DNA of 64,000 nt, from the NCBI RefSeq assembly GCF_040270295.1, contig NZ_JBELOE010000254.1; one strand, 5' to 3'. The translations under genes and the position numbers were made by a program. Under the pieces are notes generated by a model. The model had not been told where the DNA came from. It ran no database searches and was given only the letters and a program-made list of their open reading frames with translations. Shown here piece by piece: positions 38,197 to 48,379 of this stretch. Origin of the DNA: Catenovulum sediminis (lineage in GTDB: Bacteria > Pseudomonadota > Gammaproteobacteria > Enterobacterales > Alteromonadaceae). Each line of letters opens with the position of its first letter. Position 1 is the stretch's first letter.

Positions 38197-40353
38197 ATGT
38201 CTGAGCAAAGAGACCGATTACAAGAATCGCTGCAATTAGCCGCTGAACATACAGATCCCTTGTTAGGGAGTTTGGCTTTTTTAAGTAAATATCATGGTAC
38301 CCCGTTTTCAGCTCAAGTAATGGGAGCCGGTTTACCGCTCATTGATGGTAAATTAACGCCAGAGCTATTACCCCGAGCTGCCAGTCGAGCAGGGTTAGAT
38401 GCAAAATTGGTAAAAAAAAGCCTAGAAAACATTTCTAAGTTACTACTGCCGTGCATATTATTACTAACTGAGAATAGAAACTGTACCTTAATATCAATTG
38501 ACGGAGACACTGCCAAAATAGCATGGCCTGAACTAACCGATGGCTATGATGAAATACCGCTGCAAGAGCTCGCAGAAATTTATACCGGTTTTTGCTTTCT
38601 GGTTAAAAAGCGCTACAGGTTTGACGAAAGATCGCCAGAAGTTTTAAAAACAAACAAAGGGCATTGGTTTTGGAGCACTTTAAAAGATAATCTTCCTATT
38701 TATAAAGACGCGTTAATCGCTGCGTTTTTCATCAATCTATTTGCGGTCAGCACACCATTATTTGTTATGAATGTGTACGACAGAGTCGTACCTAACTCTG
38801 CCATTGATACCTTATGGGTACTGACCATAGGTATGATTATCGTTATGGTTTTTGATTTTATATTAAAGCAGACACGTTCCTATTTATTAGATTTGGCAGC
38901 CAAAAAATCTGACGTTATTCTATCCAGCAGATTATTTGAAAAAACCCTACGAATGAATATGGCATCAAGACCACAATCTGTCGGCGCATTTGCCAGAAAT
39001 ATTCAAGAGTTCGATTCAATACGAGACTTTATTACTTCAGCGACCATAGCCACATTGATTGATATACCATTTTCATTAATTATTATCACGGTTGTCGCAT
39101 TAATTGCAGGCCCTATCGCGATAGTTCCGATTGTTGCGATTATCATAATGCTGACTTATTCAGCATGGATAAAACACAAAATGCGGCAACTCGTCGAAGA
39201 AGGCAGTCGATACAGCACAATGAAAAATGCACACTTAATTGAAACATTAAGTGGTATAGAAACACTAAAACTTAATAGCGCAGAAAGTCAATTCCAACAA
39301 AAATGGGAAGAACTTATCGGCAATATCTCAAGTTGGAATATCGGCATTAAAAAGCTGGCGACTACAGTCGGCTCAGTGAGCGGCTTTTTGACACAATTGG
39401 CTTCCGTGCTGGTTGTTGTCGTCGGTGTATTTTTAATTAGCGAAGGCGATATTAGCATGGGGGCTTTGATTGCCGCAGTGATGTTGAGCAATCGAGTGAT
39501 GCAGCCATTTACACAAATCTCTTTATTGGCAACGCGATACAATCAAGCAGAATCAGCATTAAAAACGCTTGATGACATTATGCAACTGCCGGATGAATCA
39601 TTAGAAAAATACCTTCACAGACCCTATTTTGACGGCAACATAGAATTTAACCAAGTTTCATTCGCTTACCCAGAAGCCGACAACAAAGTGCTTAAAAACA
39701 TCAGTTTTAACATCAAAGAAAAAGAAAAAGTTGCAATTATTGGACGAATTGGTGCTGGTAAATCGACTATAGAAAAGCTTTTGTTAGGTTTTTATCAGGC
39801 AAAAGACGGAGCCATCCGCTTAGATGGAATTGATATCAACCAAATAAGTCCTGCCGATTTACGAACAAAAATTGGCTGTTTACCGCAAGATATTAACCTA
39901 TTCTATGGCTCTATCCGAGACAACATTACACTGGGTGTACCGCATGTCGAAGATGAACGAATATTAAGAGCAGCGCGCCTTGCAGGCGTGACCAGTTTTA
40001 CCAATGTTGACCCAGATGGGCTAGACAGGCAAGTCGGCGAAAAAGGTGCGTATTTATCAGGCGGGCAGAGGCAGGCTGTAGCGCTGGCTCGCGCATTATT
40101 ATTCAACCCGCCAGTACTGATTTTGGATGAACCAACCTCAAACATGGATAATTACTCAGAACAACAAGTGAAGCAAAAGTTAGCCGTATTAGCACAAGAT
40201 AAAACATTTATTTTAATAACACACAAAATATCTATGTTGGAATTGGTTGACCGGGTAATTGTGATGGAACGCGGACAAATAGTTGCAGATGGTGCACGCG
40301 ATCAGGTTTTACAGCAGCTCAGAAGCGGGCAAGTTAAATACCCACAGGCATAA
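38197..40353 (+). CDS. lapB: Type I secretion ABC transporter, LapB/RtxB-like
   Basis: A 718-residue inner-membrane permease/ATPase of the HlyB class. The N-terminal peptidase C39-like domain (about 1-140) lacks the catalytic Cys (DPLLGSLAFLSKYHG), as in transporters of giant adhesins whose substrates are not leader-cleaved. Five to six membrane segments follow (about 165-440). The nucleotide-binding domain has Walker A GRIGAGKST, the signature LSGGQRQ and Walker B VLILDEPTSNMD. It is placed directly after the adhesin gene. Confidence 0.93.
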   Translation: MSEQRDRLQESLQLAAEHTDPLLGSLAFLSKYHGTPFSAQVMGAGLPLIDGKLTPELLPRAASRAGLDAKLVKKSLENISKLLLPCILLLTENRNCTLISIDGDTAKIAWPELTDGYDEIPLQELAEIYTGFCFLVKKRYRFDERSPEVLKTNKGHWFWSTLKDNLPIYKDALIAAFFINLFAVSTPLFVMNVYDRVVPNSAIDTLWVLTIGMIIVMVFDFILKQTRSYLLDLAAKKSDVILSSRLFEKTLRMNMASRPQSVGAFARNIQEFDSIRDFITSATIATLIDIPFSLIIITVVALIAGPIAIVPIVAIIIMLTYSAWIKHKMRQLVEEGSRYSTMKNAHLIETLSGIETLKLNSAESQFQQKWEELIGNISSWNIGIKKLATTVGSVSGFLTQLASVLVVVVGVFLISEGDISMGALIAAVMLSNRVMQPFTQISLLATRYNQAESALKTLDDIMQLPDESLEKYLHRPYFDGNIEFNQVSFAYPEADNKVLKNISFNIKEKEKVAIIGRIGAGKSTIEKLLLGFYQAKDGAIRLDGIDINQISPADLRTKIGCLPQDINLFYGSIRDNITLGVPHVEDERILRAARLAGVTSFTNVDPDGLDRQVGEKGAYLSGGQRQAVALARALLFNPPVLILDEPTSNMDNYSEQQVKQKLAVLAQDKTFILITHKISMLELVDRVIVMERGQIVADGARDQVLQQLRSGQVKYPQA

Positions 40354-40358
40354 ATGCA

Positions 40359-41726
40359 ATGACAAAAAAAATACCAGAATCAGAAATCCCATATATTAAC
40401 AACTTAAACGCAGCACTTTTAACTAAGACACCCAATGCCAGCCGCAGAGTCATTTACATTGTTGCATTGTTTATAACAACCATTATTGTTTGGGCGGCAT
40501 TTGCAAAGCTGGATGAAGTCACAGTTGGCCTTGGCAAAGTGATACCCTCGCAACAAGTGCAAGTCATTCAGAATTTAGAAGGTGGGATACTAAAAGAAAT
40601 TTTTGTAAAAGAAGGTGATGTAGTAGAAGCAGGCGAAAAACTCATTAGTATCGATGAAACACGATTTTTATCAGAGTACCGAGAACAAGAAGCGTTAGCC
40701 TATAGCTTGCGAGCTGAAATTATTCGCCTAAGAACTGAGCTTGAAAGTATCCAAGTTGAAAGTGGCTTAAGTAATCAATATGCCGTTCAGGTCAAAGTAT
40801 TGCAATTTGGCGATATTATGCAAACCAACCCCGAAGTCGTTAGCAGGCAAAAAGCACTATATAACGAGCGAATTCGAAATTTAGAAAATCAGGTGAGCAT
40901 ACTAGAACAGCAAGTTACACAGAAAAAACAACAACTCGCTGAATTAGAGTCAAAAATAGATCATGCCGAAAGAAGCTACAACTTAGTCAGAAAAGAATTG
41001 GATTTAACCCGTCCATTGGCAAACAGAGGCGTGGTTTCAGAAGTTGAACTTATTAAACTAGAACGCGCAGCGAATGATGTAAAAGGAGAGCTTGAAAGCA
41101 ATAGATTACTCAAGCCTAAAATTCGTGCAGAAATAGAAGAATCGCTAAATAAACGAAAAGAAGTTATTCTTAAATTCAGAAGTGAAGTGCAAAAAGAGCT
41201 ATCGAAAGCTGAAACAGAACTTTCATCACTAGACGAGGCTTTGGTATCATCGCAAGACAGGTTAACACGAACGAGCGTTTATTCACCTGTCAAAGGTACT
41301 ATTAAAACTATTAACATTAATACGATTGGCGGTGTAATACAGCCAGGTATGGATTTGTTAGAAATAGTACCGATGGCGGATAGTTTATTAGTAGAAGCAA
41401 AAATTTTACCTAAAGATATCGCATTTTTGCGACCGGGCTTGCCTGCCGTGATAAAATTAACCGCATATGACTTCGCTATTTATGGTGGATTAAAAGGTAC
41501 AGTAGAGCATATCAGTGCCGATACCATACAAGATGAGAAAGAAAACAGCTTTTATCTCATCAGGGTACGAACAGAAGATAGTTATTACGATAGCAAAGAC
41601 AACCCATTACCTATAATTCCGGGAATGACAGCAACAGTTGATGTTTTAACTGGTAAGAAAACCGTGTTAGATTATATACTTAAGCCAATCGTTAGGGCTA
41701 AGCAAAATGCAATGCGCGAAAGATAA
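40359..41726 (+). CDS. lapC: HlyD-family periplasmic adaptor, LapC-like
   Basis: A 455-residue membrane-fusion protein. One N-terminal helix (about 28-45, VIYIVALFITTIIVWAAFA) is followed by a lipoyl-like half-motif (VIQNLEGGILKEIFVKEGDVVEAGEKL), a long coiled coil (about 100-300) and a beta-barrel C-terminus (GMTATVDVLTGKKTVLDYILKPI). It links the inner-membrane ABC transporter to the outer-membrane channel. It begins 5 bp after the transporter gene. Confidence 0.93.
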   Translation: MTKKIPESEIPYINNLNAALLTKTPNASRRVIYIVALFITTIIVWAAFAKLDEVTVGLGKVIPSQQVQVIQNLEGGILKEIFVKEGDVVEAGEKLISIDETRFLSEYREQEALAYSLRAEIIRLRTELESIQVESGLSNQYAVQVKVLQFGDIMQTNPEVVSRQKALYNERIRNLENQVSILEQQVTQKKQQLAELESKIDHAERSYNLVRKELDLTRPLANRGVVSEVELIKLERAANDVKGELESNRLLKPKIRAEIEESLNKRKEVILKFRSEVQKELSKAETELSSLDEALVSSQDRLTRTSVYSPVKGTIKTININTIGGVIQPGMDLLEIVPMADSLLVEAKILPKDIAFLRPGLPAVIKLTAYDFAIYGGLKGTVEHISADTIQDEKENSFYLIRVRTEDSYYDSKDNPLPIIPGMTATVDVLTGKKTVLDYILKPIVRAKQNAMRER

Positions 41727-41765
41727 TAATTAAATGCAAAAAAAAGAATTGGGGAAGCGTCACAA

Positions 41766-43100
41766 TTGAAAAAATTGAATATGCGCACACATATTTTGTT
41801 GGCTATCAATATTTGGATTATCAGTTTTTCTGTTAGTTATGCAAAGTCGGTTGAAGAAGCTGTAGCAACGGCTTTTAATACGAATCCAGAACTAAAAGCC
41901 GCTTACAATAGATATCGTTCTGCTTACCACCAACATAAAGGTAGTAAAGGTGCTTGGTATCCAAATATAAATGCCCGCGCAAATATTGGGCAGGGCAGGC
42001 AAAACACACCAGAATCACGAGCCGGTATTGAAGATGAACAAACAAAACCAGTTGAATACAGTATTAGTTTAGAGCAAGTCTTGTTCGATGGCTTTTTTAC
42101 CCGCAATGAAGTTAAGCGCACCGAACAGGAAATGCGCTCTGAATATTATGCACTTAAAGAAACGGCGGAAAATAAAGCATTAGATGCAGTATCTGCATAT
42201 TTAGCAGTATATCGGGAACGGCAATTAAAAACGCTGGCAGAGAAAAACTTGGCGTCGCATCAGGAAATATATGAACAAATAAAAATGCGAGCAGATAGTG
42301 GGTTAGGCTCTAATTCAGAATTGTCGCAAGCATCAGGGCGACTGGCCCGAGCACATGCCAGCGCGCTTGCTGCAGAAAATAATTTGCAAGACGTCTTAGC
42401 GCAATACAAAGCAATTATTGGCGAGTCGGCAGATGAAATTATTGTACCTAAAGTCAATCAAGTAAAAATACCTACTAGCTTGGGTGATTTGTTAAATCAA
42501 TCAAAAGAACAACACCCAACGCTTTATCTAGCAAAAGCAGATATAGCAGCAACACAGGCTCAGTTGAAAACCGCAAAAGCGGCCTATTATCCGCGAGTTA
42601 CATTTGAAGTATCAAAATCAAAAGTGGATGACCGAGGATCAGACAATGCATTTCGTGATGAAACCCGAGCAGATATCGTAGTAACTTATAACCTGTTTCG
42701 AGGCGGAACAGACCGGCACGCAGAGCTCAACGCTGCATATCAAATAGAACAAGCAAAAGAAATTCGTCACCAAGCCGAGAGGCAAGTATTAGAAGGGGCC
42801 AAATTATCTTGGAATGCGATGACCTCAATACAGCAACAGCTAGAATTTTTGCGAATTCATGTAGAGCAAAGTTACATTACGCAACAAGCATATAAAAAGC
42901 AATTTGATTTGGGGCGCAGAACTTTGCTCGACTTACTGGATACTGAAAACGAACTATTTGAAGCCAGAAAATCTTATGTCAATGCCGAAGCATCCTATAT
43001 AACAGCACAATATCGCGTGTTAAACGCAATGGGGCGCTTATTAGAAGCACTGGAAATAAACCCTCAAGAGTATTGGCAGGTCGCGCGAAATGCAAACTAA
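41766..43100 (+). CDS. TolC-family outer-membrane channel, LapE/AggA-like
   Basis: A 444-residue TolC-type protein with a signal peptide (hydrophobic ILLAINIWIISFSVSYA, cut before KSVEEA). Two tandem outer-membrane efflux domains are visible, with the usual AAYNRYRSAY and long helical stretches; FDLGRRTLLDLLDTENELFEARKSY is the typical second-repeat motif. The start is probably TTG at 41766, which has GGGGAAG at 8 nt; an ATG lies five codons in. Its end overlaps the OmpA-like gene by 11 bp. Confidence 0.92.
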   Translation: MKKLNMRTHILLAINIWIISFSVSYAKSVEEAVATAFNTNPELKAAYNRYRSAYHQHKGSKGAWYPNINARANIGQGRQNTPESRAGIEDEQTKPVEYSISLEQVLFDGFFTRNEVKRTEQEMRSEYYALKETAENKALDAVSAYLAVYRERQLKTLAEKNLASHQEIYEQIKMRADSGLGSNSELSQASGRLARAHASALAAENNLQDVLAQYKAIIGESADEIIVPKVNQVKIPTSLGDLLNQSKEQHPTLYLAKADIAATQAQLKTAKAAYYPRVTFEVSKSKVDDRGSDNAFRDETRADIVVTYNLFRGGTDRHAELNAAYQIEQAKEIRHQAERQVLEGAKLSWNAMTSIQQQLEFLRIHVEQSYITQQAYKKQFDLGRRTLLDLLDTENELFEARKSYVNAEASYITAQYRVLNAMGRLLEALEINPQEYWQVARNAN

Positions 43101-44118
43101 GCTACTAAAATTAATTGCTACATCAAGCCTGTTTATTGTGTTAAATGCATGTAGTGTATTAAATCTTGAATCCTATAGAGATCGGCCTGAATGGCAAAAC
43201 ATCTCTAAATCCAGCTACCAACGACTAAACGACAGTGATTTAGACGGCGTGATAAAAGCACGCGAAATGTGTGCTGACACTAAAGTCGGGCACCAAGTAG
43301 ACAACTATGGTTGCTCAACACTGGTAGATAACTTAAAAGAACATCAGACCCGCTTATATTTTCAGTATCAAGAAGCGAAATGGGGTGAGGTTTCACTCAG
43401 TGCTGCTCATGACTTTTTATCAAGCTTAAACCCAGATTACAAATGGTCAATCGTGATAAAAAACGAGCAGAAAAATAATGTTCACTACATCCAAAGAAGC
43501 CAGTTAATATTGTCACTTATTCAAAAAGAATACCCGAATTTATTTAGCAAAATATCAATACAACAAGCAGGTGAAACATTAAAAACCATCAGTGCAGAAA
43601 ATACGGTAGAAACGCCCAGTGACAAAGTATTCATTGTCTATTTTGACAATGACAGTGCCAAGTTAAACGCGCTAGATCAGCAAAAAATAAGCGAGTTTAT
43701 AAACGCATATAAAAGCAAGGGCACAGGTAAATTATATCTGAGTGGTCACGCATCAATGCACGGCGAAAATGACTACAACCAAGCATTAAGCGAGCAACGC
43801 TCACAAGCACTCATTGGCTACTTAACCGCAAAATACCAAATTCAGAAAGACACAATCGACGCAACAGCAATGGGCGAAGAAATGCCTTTGGTGATTGATG
43901 AAACAGAAGAAGCGCAAAGATTAAATCGTAGAGTTGAAATGATTTATCAGGAAAGTGCACAAGCAAATACGCAAAATGATGACGACGGAAGAGTCGAACT
44001 TGTAGCACAAAGTTTAGTCACCGAAGCAGAACTCAAGTGGCACATCTACATTATGGAAGCGCAAAACAGCGAAATGGAAACTGAAAATTCTGACAATTAT
44101 GAAGCGCTTGGCTGGTAA
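43090..44118 (+). CDS. OmpA-domain lipoprotein of the adhesin operon
   Basis: A 342-residue lipoprotein; the signal ends in lipobox LNAC (Cys about 21). The N-terminal half is of unknown fold. An OmpA C-terminal peptidoglycan-binding domain (about 175-285) shows FIVYFDNDSAKLNALDQQKI, LSGHASMHGENDYNQALSEQRSQAL and LNRRVEMIY. In Shewanella an OmpA-like gene occupies the same place between the TolC-like gene and bpfG. It may anchor the secretion machinery or the adhesin to the cell wall (inference). It overlaps lapG by 20 bp. Confidence 0.88.
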   Translation: MQTKLLKLIATSSLFIVLNACSVLNLESYRDRPEWQNISKSSYQRLNDSDLDGVIKAREMCADTKVGHQVDNYGCSTLVDNLKEHQTRLYFQYQEAKWGEVSLSAAHDFLSSLNPDYKWSIVIKNEQKNNVHYIQRSQLILSLIQKEYPNLFSKISIQQAGETLKTISAENTVETPSDKVFIVYFDNDSAKLNALDQQKISEFINAYKSKGTGKLYLSGHASMHGENDYNQALSEQRSQALIGYLTAKYQIQKDTIDATAMGEEMPLVIDETEEAQRLNRRVEMIYQESAQANTQNDDDGRVELVAQSLVTEAELKWHIYIMEAQNSEMETENSDNYEALGW

Positions 44119-44755
44119 ATTAATTACCGCCAGCTTTATCATTCTAACCCTCATTTCAGTATGGGCTGCTGAGCAGCTCAATACGGCCAAATTAATACAA
44201 CACGTTGTGCAAAAATACGGCGAAGATGCCGGCAAACGAGCTAATGCATGGCGCAATATTGTAGAGAATAACCAACATCTGTCAGACAAAGATAAATTGA
44301 AAAAAGTAAATCTTTTTTTCAATTTGTTTGATTTTGTTGACGACCAAATCATGTGGAAACAAGAAGACTACTGGGCCACCCCACTAGAATTTATTGGGCG
44401 CAAAGGCGGAGACTGCGAAGACTTTACAATCGCCAAATATTTTACTTTATTAGAGTTAGGCGTGCCGATAGACAAATTGCGCCTAACCTACGTAAAAGCA
44501 GTCAGGTTAAATCAATTTCATATGGTATTAGCGTACTATGAAACTCCAAAATCCATGCCTTTGATATTAGACAACTTAGACGGCGAGATTAAACCGGCGA
44601 TAAAACGAAGAGATTTAATCCCCATTTTCTCTTTTAATGGTCAACAACTGTGGCTTAATAAACAAAAAGGAAAGGGGCAACTTGTTGGCAGTTCTGAGCG
44701 TTTAGACCACTGGGATAACCTCAGTAAACGCTACCAATTAACTGAATTTAAATAG
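44099..44755 (+). CDS. lapG: Periplasmic cysteine protease LapG
   Basis: A 218-residue bacterial transglutaminase-like cysteine protease with an N-terminal signal. The catalytic triad is Cys106 (GGDCEDF), His141 (FHMVLAYY) and Asp158 (LILDNLDG); the His-to-Asp spacing of 17 equals that of Pseudomonas LapG. D105 and E107 flanking the Cys match the calcium-binding residues. LapG cuts the adhesin at the TAAG motif and releases it when c-di-GMP is low. It lies between the OmpA-like gene and lapD. Confidence 0.94.
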   Translation: MKRLAGKLITASFIILTLISVWAAEQLNTAKLIQHVVQKYGEDAGKRANAWRNIVENNQHLSDKDKLKKVNLFFNLFDFVDDQIMWKQEDYWATPLEFIGRKGGDCEDFTIAKYFTLLELGVPIDKLRLTYVKAVRLNQFHMVLAYYETPKSMPLILDNLDGEIKPAIKRRDLIPIFSFNGQQLWLNKQKGKGQLVGSSERLDHWDNLSKRYQLTEFK

Positions 44756-44769
44756 TACCAGGTGATATT

Positions 44770-46716
44770 ATGACTTTGTTTCGACAAATTCTGCTGATGA
44801 TAATAGTCTGCTTTTCGCTGAACTTAGTAGGTGTTTTGTGGTTAGAATTTAACTCTACACGAAACTACTTAGCGAACCAATTAGAGTCAGACTTAAATAA
44901 CACGTCTACGTCATTAAGTATGGCGCTGCAACCGCATTTACAAAGTGATGACAAAGTGATGATTGAATCCACCATCAATACTTATTTTGATGGTGGATTT
45001 TATGAATCTATTGAGTTGGAAACCTTTGTGGATGAAAAAACCATATCAAGAAAAAATCCGGTACGTATTGCAGGTGTGCCAGAATGGTTTATCAACTTAG
45101 ATTTATTAAATATCCCACAACAAGAAACCACAATCACAGACGGCTGGATGCAAGCAGGTACACTTAAAATAAAAGGACACCCCGGATTTGCATATAAACA
45201 ATTATGGGAAGCATTCACCGCCATGTTTATATGGATTTTCTGTTTATCGATTGCGGTAATTATTTTTACTGGCTTTGGTATTCGAGTTTTGTTGGGGCCG
45301 CTTAGAAAAATACAGAAAAAAGCACAAGAAATTCAAGAAAGAAAATTCGGTAATGCACTAGAACTGCCCGCAACAAAAGAGCTTAAGCAAGTCACCGAAG
45401 CCATCAACAAAATGACAGAAAAACTAAAAGAACAATTTCAAGAAGAAGCAAGATTACACGACAAACTAAAACAACAAGCGTTTCAAGATCCCACCACAGG
45501 GCTAGGGAATCGCTCGTTTTTTAATCGCCAGCTCAATGCATGGTTAGAAGAATCAGCACATGGCTCAGTACTACTGCTCGAACTCAATGGGTTGGAGACC
45601 ATTAAAAAACGCGATGGATTCACACAACGAGATGACGTAGTAAAAGCTGCAGCACAACGGCTATTAAATGTGTTTAACCCCGACAATGGTCACGTAGCCT
45701 GCCGATTATCAGTGAATGAATTTGCAGTATTAGTACAAGGCGCTGACTTACAAGCAATTGAGTATAAATTAGAACAATTACAACAAACGTTAGAATCACC
45801 ACACTTCACCAAACAGTTTTATGACGAGCCAATATTCTATATTGGCACCGTGGTCGTTAAAGAAAAAACTGAAGCTACCAAGCTAATGGGCATGGTTGAT
45901 TCAGCCTTGCAACAAGCAAGGCAAAGCGCCAAGCACATTAATATTGTGCAACAGAACAAAGAAAATACCGCCAGTACTTTAGTTAAAACCGAGTTACGCG
46001 ATAAAATATTAGGCGCAATTAACAACGCTAACCTAGGCTTTTCTAGGCAACCTGTCATTGAATTTAATAAACCACAAGATACGTTGCACTTTGAAGCATT
46101 TGCGCAGTTAAAATTAAAAGATTTAGGTTCAATTAATGCAGCATCATTTATATCTGTCTTAGATGAATATGAACTTGGCCAAGTATTTGATAAAAAAGTT
46201 ATCGAAACCATCTTTGCACATATCAACAAACACCCAGATAAATCTTATGCGATCAACCTGACGGCCAGTGCGCTAAAAGATGAAAATTTCATCTTATGGT
46301 TAATTGATATGATACGCGCCAACTCACACTTAGCCGCGCACATCTGTTTTGAATTCAGTGAAGAAAGTGTCATCTATAACCGAGAGCGTATCGAAAACTT
46401 GTGTTATCAGTTTACAAATATGGGCATTCAATTTGGTGTAGACAGAGTCGGTCGTAATTTTTCATCGTTAAGTTATTTGCAGTCAATTCATCCAAATTAC
46501 GTTAAAATCGACCATGCATATACACAAATGGCGCTCAGCAACAAAGATGACGCCTATTTTGTTGGCTCATTATGTACTACCATTCACAACTTAGACGTTG
46601 CGGTAATTGCAACTCGGGTAGAAAATGAAGCCCAACTGGAAATCTTAAAAGAATATCATTTTGATGGCTATCAAGGGTTTATTTACAAACCAGAACACTT
46701 TGAAATAAGCCAGTAA
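44770..46716 (+). CDS. lapD: c-di-GMP receptor LapD (degenerate GGDEF-EAL)
   Basis: A 648-residue inner-membrane receptor. A periplasmic sensor (about 28-148) is flanked by two membrane helices (about 7-25 and 150-172), then HAMP, GGDEF-like and EAL-like domains. The periplasmic TDGWMQAG places Trp126 where LapD contacts LapG. The GGDEF site is degenerate (RLSVNEFAVLV), and the EAL motif reads FEAF, so it should bind rather than make or break c-di-GMP. Bound c-di-GMP makes LapD sequester LapG and keeps the adhesin on the surface. It is the last gene of the lap-like operon. Confidence 0.93.
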   Translation: MTLFRQILLMIIVCFSLNLVGVLWLEFNSTRNYLANQLESDLNNTSTSLSMALQPHLQSDDKVMIESTINTYFDGGFYESIELETFVDEKTISRKNPVRIAGVPEWFINLDLLNIPQQETTITDGWMQAGTLKIKGHPGFAYKQLWEAFTAMFIWIFCLSIAVIIFTGFGIRVLLGPLRKIQKKAQEIQERKFGNALELPATKELKQVTEAINKMTEKLKEQFQEEARLHDKLKQQAFQDPTTGLGNRSFFNRQLNAWLEESAHGSVLLLELNGLETIKKRDGFTQRDDVVKAAAQRLLNVFNPDNGHVACRLSVNEFAVLVQGADLQAIEYKLEQLQQTLESPHFTKQFYDEPIFYIGTVVVKEKTEATKLMGMVDSALQQARQSAKHINIVQQNKENTASTLVKTELRDKILGAINNANLGFSRQPVIEFNKPQDTLHFEAFAQLKLKDLGSINAASFISVLDEYELGQVFDKKVIETIFAHINKHPDKSYAINLTASALKDENFILWLIDMIRANSHLAAHICFEFSEESVIYNRERIENLCYQFTNMGIQFGVDRVGRNFSSLSYLQSIHPNYVKIDHAYTQMALSNKDDAYFVGSLCTTIHNLDVAVIATRVENEAQLEILKEYHFDGYQGFIYKPEHFEISQ

Positions 46717-46740
46717 AAGAAATTAGAGGCGAAGAAAAAA

Positions 46741-47883
46741 ATGTCTTTTGACTTTGACAAAATTATAGACAGAAAACCAACTCATTCATTTAAATGGGAT
46801 AAATATCAAGATCAGGACATTATCCCAATGTGGGTTGCCGATGCCGAATTTCAGCCGCCGCAAGAAATTATCGATGCAATCAAAGAAAGGTGTGACCACG
46901 GCATACTGGGCTACACACTGCCTTACGAATCACTGAATCAGGCAACCTGTGAGTGGATTGCAAAAGAACATAACTGGCACATTTTGCCCGACTGGATAGT
47001 CTGGACACCAGGCGTAGTCCCTGCATTCAACGTAGCCTGTAAAGCCTATTGTCAACCAGGTGATAAAATATTGATTCAAGTACCCAACTATCCACCTTTA
47101 TTAAAAGCGCCATCGCTTAACCAATGTGAGCGGGTTGATATTCCAAGTGTACTCGAAAACGGCGTTTGGAAGCTGGATATGGCCGAGCTAGAAAAGCAAG
47201 CAGCTGATCCGAAAACTAAACTATTTATCATGTGCAATCCAATGAACCCATGCGGCTCAGTGATGACAGAAAGCGAACTTAAACATGTTGCCGAAATATG
47301 TTTACGCCACAATGTCATACTATGCTCAGACGAAATTCATTGTGATCTCATCTTAGAGCCGGGCGTTAAACATATTCCAGCGCCATCATTGCAAGAGATA
47401 TCCGGCAAAGCCATCAGCCTAATGGCGCCAAGTAAAACATTTAACATTGCAGGTTTAGGTGCATCATTTGCGGTTATTCCAGATAGCCGCGTTCGTATGC
47501 AGTTTAGAAATGCTGCAATGGGCATCGTACCCTGGGTACAAGTATTAGGCCTCGTCGCAACAGAAGCCGCTTTCAAACATGGAGATAAATGGCATAAAAC
47601 ACTGCTAACCTATTTAAAAGAAAATCGCGACTACTTATACCAAGAAATTAATGCCTTAAAAGGCATGAAAATGGTAAAAGCAGAAGCAACCTTTTTAGCA
47701 TGGATTGACTGCTCAGAACTACCGGTAGAAGATGTGCAAGAATTCTTTGAGCAAGCAGGTGTAGGCCCATCACCGGGCAGAGACTTTGGTGAACCTAAAT
47801 TTGCACGTATCAACTTTGCATGCGCCAAAGCACAGTTAGAAGAAGCGGTGCGCAGAATTAAAAAAGCGCATAGCGCACTATAA
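46741..47883 (+). CDS. PatB/MalY-type PLP-dependent C-S lyase (putative cystathionine beta-lyase)
   Basis: A 380-residue fold-type I aminotransferase-like enzyme of the MalY/PatB group, which cleaves C-S bonds in cystathionine or cysteine conjugates. The PLP lysine is in MAPSKTFNIAGLGASF. Other signatures are MWVADAEFQPP near the N-terminus, NPMNPCG and CSDEIHCDLI. Length is normal. It is only 24 bp after lapD but functionally unrelated; it may share the transcript. Confidence 0.9.
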   Translation: MSFDFDKIIDRKPTHSFKWDKYQDQDIIPMWVADAEFQPPQEIIDAIKERCDHGILGYTLPYESLNQATCEWIAKEHNWHILPDWIVWTPGVVPAFNVACKAYCQPGDKILIQVPNYPPLLKAPSLNQCERVDIPSVLENGVWKLDMAELEKQAADPKTKLFIMCNPMNPCGSVMTESELKHVAEICLRHNVILCSDEIHCDLILEPGVKHIPAPSLQEISGKAISLMAPSKTFNIAGLGASFAVIPDSRVRMQFRNAAMGIVPWVQVLGLVATEAAFKHGDKWHKTLLTYLKENRDYLYQEINALKGMKMVKAEATFLAWIDCSELPVEDVQEFFEQAGVGPSPGRDFGEPKFARINFACAKAQLEEAVRRIKKAHSAL

Positions 47884-47969
47884 ATAGTTTAAGTTGTGAT
47901 ATACAGGTTATTCGTTACAATAATCAGCGAATAACCAACACCAACTTAAAAGTAGTAGCAGAGGGTCAC

Positions 47970-48311
47970 ATGGTCACAGAATCGCAGGCTTATATCGAAC
48001 TGGTATCCTATTTCACCGAAAATTTGGATTTATTCCAGCCGGATAGCAGTGAACAAACGATAGATAAATCTGTACGTGATCTGATTGAAGAACATATCGC
48101 GCAAAAAATTATGTCATTTTTTGCGCAGCACGATGGCTTAGATCAAGACACACGCCTTGACGTGGTGCGCGAAGCCGACGCAATAGTGACTGATTTAGAA
48201 GAGTTTTTATCCAGACGACTCGATCAACCGGCGACTAAAGCGCAAGAAGCGTTTGTTGTTGAATTTGCCGGATTGATAAAAAATCTGTTTGACTCGGCAT
48301 TTATCAAATAA
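47970..48311 (+). CDS. DUF3802 family protein
   Basis: A 113-residue acidic, helical protein without signal peptide or membrane segment. The pattern (IELVSYFTENLDLF, READAIVTDLEEFLS, FVVEFAGLIKNLFDS) fits the DUF3802 family, which I recall as conserved in Vibrionales and Alteromonadales and of unknown function. It stands alone between patB and speD. Confidence 0.75.
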   Translation: MVTESQAYIELVSYFTENLDLFQPDSSEQTIDKSVRDLIEEHIAQKIMSFFAQHDGLDQDTRLDVVREADAIVTDLEEFLSRRLDQPATKAQEAFVVEFAGLIKNLFDSAFIK

Positions 48312-48379
48312 TATTGCTTTTTATCAAAGCAAAATTTCACTAGAATACGCGAAATTTTAAACCATGGAGTGCACTCGCA

